Source: Echinarachnius parma (lineage: Eukaryota > Echinodermata > Echinoidea > Clypeasteroida > Echinarachniidae). From it: a stretch of DNA of 64,000 bases. The notes under the pieces were generated by a model, which was not told where the DNA came from, did no database searches, and saw only the letters and a program-made list of their open reading frames with translations. This document shows positions 40,401 to 46,400 of the stretch, piece by piece. Each line of letters starts with the position of its first letter. Position 1 is the stretch's first letter. Both the position numbers and the translations under genes were made by a program. The stretch lies in NCBI GenBank assembly GCA_037951105.1, contig JBAMJV010007229.1:1-64000 (forward strand), read 5' to 3'.

Positions 40401-43400
40401 TTTAACCCGTTCCCTTCGAGTTTCTGAAATCCCCATAGACTTTGTTCACTACCCACCCGGTTCCTGTAGTCAAGGGGTTAACATGTATTCTCCATAGACC
40501 AGTCCAGTCCAGAATGGGTTAGTACCTCCACCGTGAACGTATCTAATGAGGACAGACAATGACATAGAAACCATGATTCCCTAATGTTGTTCTTTACCAT
40601 AGATTCATGTGCTTAAATGACCTGTCCACACATTAGGTACAGTACATTCCAAGTTTCAAACAGACCTTAACAATTCATATTTTATGTTGAATACAAATGG
40701 TTGGTAAAGCCATCATTCCTTGATGGCTTTAATGGGGAAAAAAGGGAATTCCTCATTGTAACGAAAAAAGATACCCATTACTATGAACATGCCCATCTGG
40801 GAGAAAGGCCTAAGACAGGGCTCGACACTAGTACTTGCCCGCTTGCCCAGGGCAAGTCAAAATTGGTTTCAGGCAAGTACAATTTCATAAATTGTCTAGT
40901 TTGCTTGCCAGATCGGGTAACTAAGTAATTTTTCAACTACAAGAGAACGATGGAATTTCATATGTGTTAATTTCATCTAGAAGTAAAAAGGGCAAGTAAA
41001 TTTTATATTGGGGCAAGTCAAATTTGAAAATGTATAATTTTACTTGCCCGAATGGGCCAGAACAGAAAAAGGTTAGTGTGTATGCTTGCCTACGAGGAGA
41101 CCCATTCATGCACGTTTACTTTAAAAAAACTTTTAAATCATATCCTGTTTGAAAATACAATTTATCTTAACTTTCCTTAATGTGCTTTTAATGTCCAGGA
41201 CATCCAGACAAGACGATGGACATCGATGCAGACCAGGGAGTTTGGGTACCTTCACACCATGCTGGCTTCAATGGTCCTGCACTGTGACGTGTCCCCATTC
41301 TGGACTGTCGGTAAGTCAAAGAAACATTGTATAATCTATTTGACTAGAATCTATTTTGTTTAGATAAAAAAGATGCAAGTTTGCTAAGATTCAATATGGA
41401 TGTTGACCTGTCAAAACTGTCGTAAGTGGCCACCTGTCTATAGCCGCCATCCTGCCTATAGTGGTAACAATGTTATCCCCTGCAGAGAACAACAATTGTA
41501 TTAAACAAGTCTAAAAAGGTCCACTGTTCCCCTTAGGTGGTCACTTTAAACAGGTTTCCCCCCCCCCCCCCATCATCCCTTGGTTTGACTGTTCCTCTGA
41601 CAGGTGCTTCCCTTATGACAGGGATGGATGGTGTGCTCTATACGATACATGTCATTTGATTGGAATTGCAATACAATCAAACCTATCGTAGCGGTCACCT
41701 GTCTTTCACAGCCAACCTCTCTATAGTGGCCATTAAAAAGTGGTCCCCTGCAGAGAAAATAGTTGAATGGAAGTGGAACCTGTCTATTGTTGTGGATCAC
41801 CTGGCTGCAGTGGCCACTACCTTGTTTCCCTTAGCCGTTCATTATCCACAGGTTTGACAAGTGCCTCCCTTATGACAGGGATGATGTGTTCTCTACATGT
41901 AATATTATTGGAGAGTCAAACCTATACAGAGGTTTGGGAGACAGACCCAAGAAGAGGACCATCCTGATCCTAGAGAAGCTGGACCAATTCCTGCCTGATC
42001 AGGCAACTCTCGATTATGTTAAACTACCTGAGAGAAATTTGCCAAGCAGATTGAGCTACCTATTGCAATATTTTTGTTTGGTTTTACATTATTTTGGGGG
42101 GCAGGTAAATTTTCTGTTTGGGCAAGTAAAATGTGATTATTTATGATGAGTTTGTGTAGAGGCTTGTATAATCTAATGAATGTGCCTATTATAAAGAGGA
42201 CTGACATACATGTATCTTCCCCTTCTTTTTTTACCATAGATCTGGGAGACAGGCCCAAGAGAAGGCCCATCCTGATCCTAGAGAACCTGAACCGATTCTT
42301 GCCCGTCCCTGATGACATGAAGCACATCCTGTTTGGCCCCCCGGGTATCAAGTACATCAAAGAGGTCAGTAGAATCATCTTCTTTCTAGGAATAGTCAAT
42401 CCCAATGGGTTTTTTTTGTTTACCCTTCTTACTATCAAAGCAGAATATTAGCATGGTTTTTGTGTTTTCATGATGATATGGAAACCCATCCTGATCCTAG
42501 AGAACCTGAACCGATTCTTGCCCGTCCCTGATGACATGAAGCACATCCTGTTTGGCCCCCCGGGTATCAAGTACATCAAAGAGGTCAGTAGAATCATCTT
42601 CTTTCTAGGAATAGTCAATCCCAATGGGTTTTTTTTGTTTACCCTTCTTACTATCAAAGCAGAATATTAGCATGGTTTTTGTGTTTTCATGATGATATGG
42701 AAACCCATCCTGATCCTAGAGAACCTGAACAGATTCTTGCCCGTCCCTGATGACATGAAGCACATCCTGTTTGGCCCCCCGGGTATCAAGTACATCAAAG
42801 AGGTCAGTAGAATCATCTTCTTTCTAGGAATAGTCAATCCCAATGGGTTTTTTTTGTTTACCCTTCTTACTATCAAAGCAGAATATTAGCATGGTTTTTG
42901 TGTTTTCATGATGATATGGAAACCCATCCTGATCCTAGAGAACCTGAACCGATTCTTGCCCGTCCCTGATGACATGAAGCACATCCTGTTTGGCCCCCCG
43001 GGTATCAAGTACATCAAAGAGGTCAGTAGAATCATCTTCTTTCTAGGAATAGTCAATCCCAATGGGTTTTTTTTGTTTACCCTTCTTACTATCAAAGCAG
43101 AATATTAGCATGGTTTTTGTGTTTTCATGATGATATGGAAACCCATCCTGATCCTAGAGAACCTGAACAGATTCTTGCCCGTCCCTGATGACATGAAGCA
43201 CATCCTGTTTGGCCCCCCGGGTATCAAGTACATCAAAGAGGTCAGTAGAATCATCATCTTTCTAGGAATAGTCAATCCCAATGTGTTTTTTTGTTTACCC
43301 TTCTTACTATCAAAGCATAATGATAGCATGGTTGTTGTTTTCACGATGATATGGAAACCTATCCTGATCCTAGAGAACCTGAACAGATTCTTCCCATCCC

Positions 43401-46400
43401 TGATGACATGAAGCACATCCTCTTGGGACCTCCAGGAATCAAGTACATCAAAGAGGGCAGTAGTCTATTTTCAGTGGCTTGTTTAAAATGATTGAATCAC
43501 AAGGAGCGTTGTGTCGTGGTATATTGGTTCAGGCCTTTGTCTTTTTAATACGAGGGTCGTGGGTTCGATTCCCAACCGCGGAACGTGTGTCCTTCAGCAA
43601 GACACTTTGTCCACTATTGCTACTCTCAACCCAGGTGTAGTAAATGGGTATCTGACAGGAATTTATTCCTTCAAATGCTTGATGCGCCTACAAGGCAGCT
43701 CGGCTACAGCCAGGGTAATAATACTGTACAGTATGATGCGCCTCGGAATAGAATTTCTAGATTGATGGCGCAATATAAATGCTGGTCTATCATTATATCT
43801 CTTTTACATGTACCTTTTAGTTTGGCTTATGTTAACGGTAAAAAGGAAATGGTGTTTGATTTTCTTAAATGTCTCTCTCTGTATTATTTAGTCTGTGCTA
43901 GCATTCCGTGAGGTCCACTCCAGCACCACACCGATCCTGGACATGCTGCTTCACTGCAGCTTCTGCAACGAGGGCTTCACATTCAATGTCATGATGATCA
44001 TCCATGTAAGTCACACAATTATTGTTTTTTACTATAATCAGTTTGTTTAGTACAAGTCTAATATCTCATACACTAGTTATACTTATAAGAGCATTGGCAC
44101 CCGGTATAATGCGACATATAAAGTAACATTTATTAAATTTTGTAGTCAGTAATTTCTTGAGAACAGATTCTTTGGTTTTTTCCTTGGTGCTAGACAGCTA
44201 ATCACTTGTCTCCTGGATAATGAAATGGATGCATGGCTTACAAAGCTCTTATTACAATTAAATGGATTCATATGATAAAATGTTTTTACATGAATCACAT
44301 ATTGCAAACGGTTCAATGAGTCCTAGTCTATGGACACTTATTTATTTGGCTTTTAACTTTTTAGGTGATACTTTTTAGTTTTACTGCATGAAAATAAAGT
44401 TTCTGTGTTTAAAAAAATATTTTTTGTAGTTTAAAAATGGTAGTATTATAGACAAATGGAGAATGAAGAATTTACCAATTTGTTTATATAAGAGTGAATG
44501 TGATTGGTTTACAGGGCCAAGTGTCGTCTGCCCCAGCCAATGAGCTGAAGCATATATTCATGCTTCTGCTGGAGCTACTGATGTTGGACGATCCCTTGCA
44601 GCTAGGCAGACTCAAGCTGGCCATGGAAGGCAACAATGACAATGGCCTCTTCAGTAAGTCTCTACCAGAACATCACTATGAAGAATACCAAAGTAGTCAT
44701 GTCACATATCATTAGTTTGAAACAACTTGTCCAACAATTTGGGCTTTTGGTAGACGATTGAAGCTGGACAATTGCCATCTTAGCAACTGCCGAGTCAGAG
44801 ATGAATGGCTTGCCTGACATTATTTACAACCAGTCCCCATGACAATGAGAAGCTGTGACATCACACTTGGGTACTCTTATTTCCTTAACGGTTAACCCAC
44901 CAAGTGCCACAATACTCATAGAATCAGATTTGCATTTTATTTGCTTCTAAGTGCACGCAATATATAAGTTTGGAATGGATTATACAGACACCCAGGCTTT
45001 TTTCTAAGATGAGCATCATTTCTAGACATTGTAGATAAAATGGGGGATTAAGCTACTTATTTGTAAACTTGTCCAACGCACTGGGTGAAATGGATTCACT
45101 GCATTTAATTTGGCTCTGAAAGGGTTGATGAACTATAAGGCATTCAAATATTCCTTAAGTTTCATATGATCATTTCTATTATCAACTTGTGGCCACTTGT
45201 TCATCTTCAAGATTGATTGCATTGTACTGCTTGTTAAAACTCTTGGCACTTGTGAATAAATTATAGTATGTCATGGATTCTATAAATATTCAAGCAGAAG
45301 ATAGCTTTTGATGGGTTAGGTCGTGTTTCGTAATTTGCACTCAATTTCATGCAATTGACAGCCCGCAGTCATACCTGTGCATCCAGTTTTGTTGTCCACT
45401 TGTCAAACAAATTCATTGTTAAGTGCAGTATGTTCTGAGAAACATGTTCCTCATGCAATTTCTTTTATTCAGACATCATCAAGAACTGCACAGGCAGTGA
45501 CAGTCGGCGGTCCTACCAGTGCATCAAGTTTCTGGTCCATCTGTCCAACAAGAGTCCCGCTGCCAAGGAATACCTGACATCGGTCTCTACCAAGTGGCAT
45601 TGGGCCGTCAACTGGCTCAAGAAGAAGGTCAGTTATTGTTGTGTTTATTTTCATCCACCTTTTGATTCATTTTGATTCAGTGAACTGATGACCATATACA
45701 TATTTGCAGTAAAAAAGTGCTAAAACACAGAAAATTGGAGGCCTTGTGTGTAAGTAACAAATCAGTAACTGGTGATCTGAGGGAAAAAACAACATAATAA
45801 GGTTTCTTTTTATTGTGATACAGTAACTAATCTGCCGTGTTAGTAATTGGTTGTCAGTGATGACAGCAGTCTGAAGGAGGCCTATTGTATGCATAATTTC
45901 AAATAGCAACAGTTTGAGACTATACAGAGAGCAAATGTTTGTTTATGGACTTCTAAATTTGTATGTGTTACTCATATCACCTTCCATTATCCCTGTTATA
46001 TTGGATGAGGGTTACATGTTAGTATGAAATCTGTCCTTAATCCGTACAGATGTCTGAGTACTACTGGAACCCGCAGAGCTCGACGTCAAATGAGACATCG
46101 ACCACGAAGGGATTCCAGCGGACGATGAGTGCCCAGGACACCCTGGCAGAGGCCACCGCTCTGCTCACAGAGCTCAGCACACACGACAACAACACCGTGC
46201 ACGAGGAGGAGGACGAGGAAGGCGAAGTCGAGGGTGACGTCGAAGAGAAGCTGAAGGTAGATGAGGAGGACGATGGCGAGGGGTCCATCATGATGAAGAT
46301 GGACGTCAACAAGTCAACGACATCGGATGGATCAGAAGGCAATGATGGCGGGAATGGGGAGAAGCAATCGACATCGACGACGACGTCATCATCAGACGTG

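Noticed and set aside
42019..43416. Minus-strand frames of 69-139 codons repeated every 219 bases
   Set aside because: They are shadows of the exon 34 tandem units; the plus strand matches the exon and splice phase.
46061..46342. Minus-strand Ser-rich 93-codon frame
   Set aside because: Antisense shadow of the acidic usp24 tail (GAG/GAC codons read backwards as CTC/GTC).
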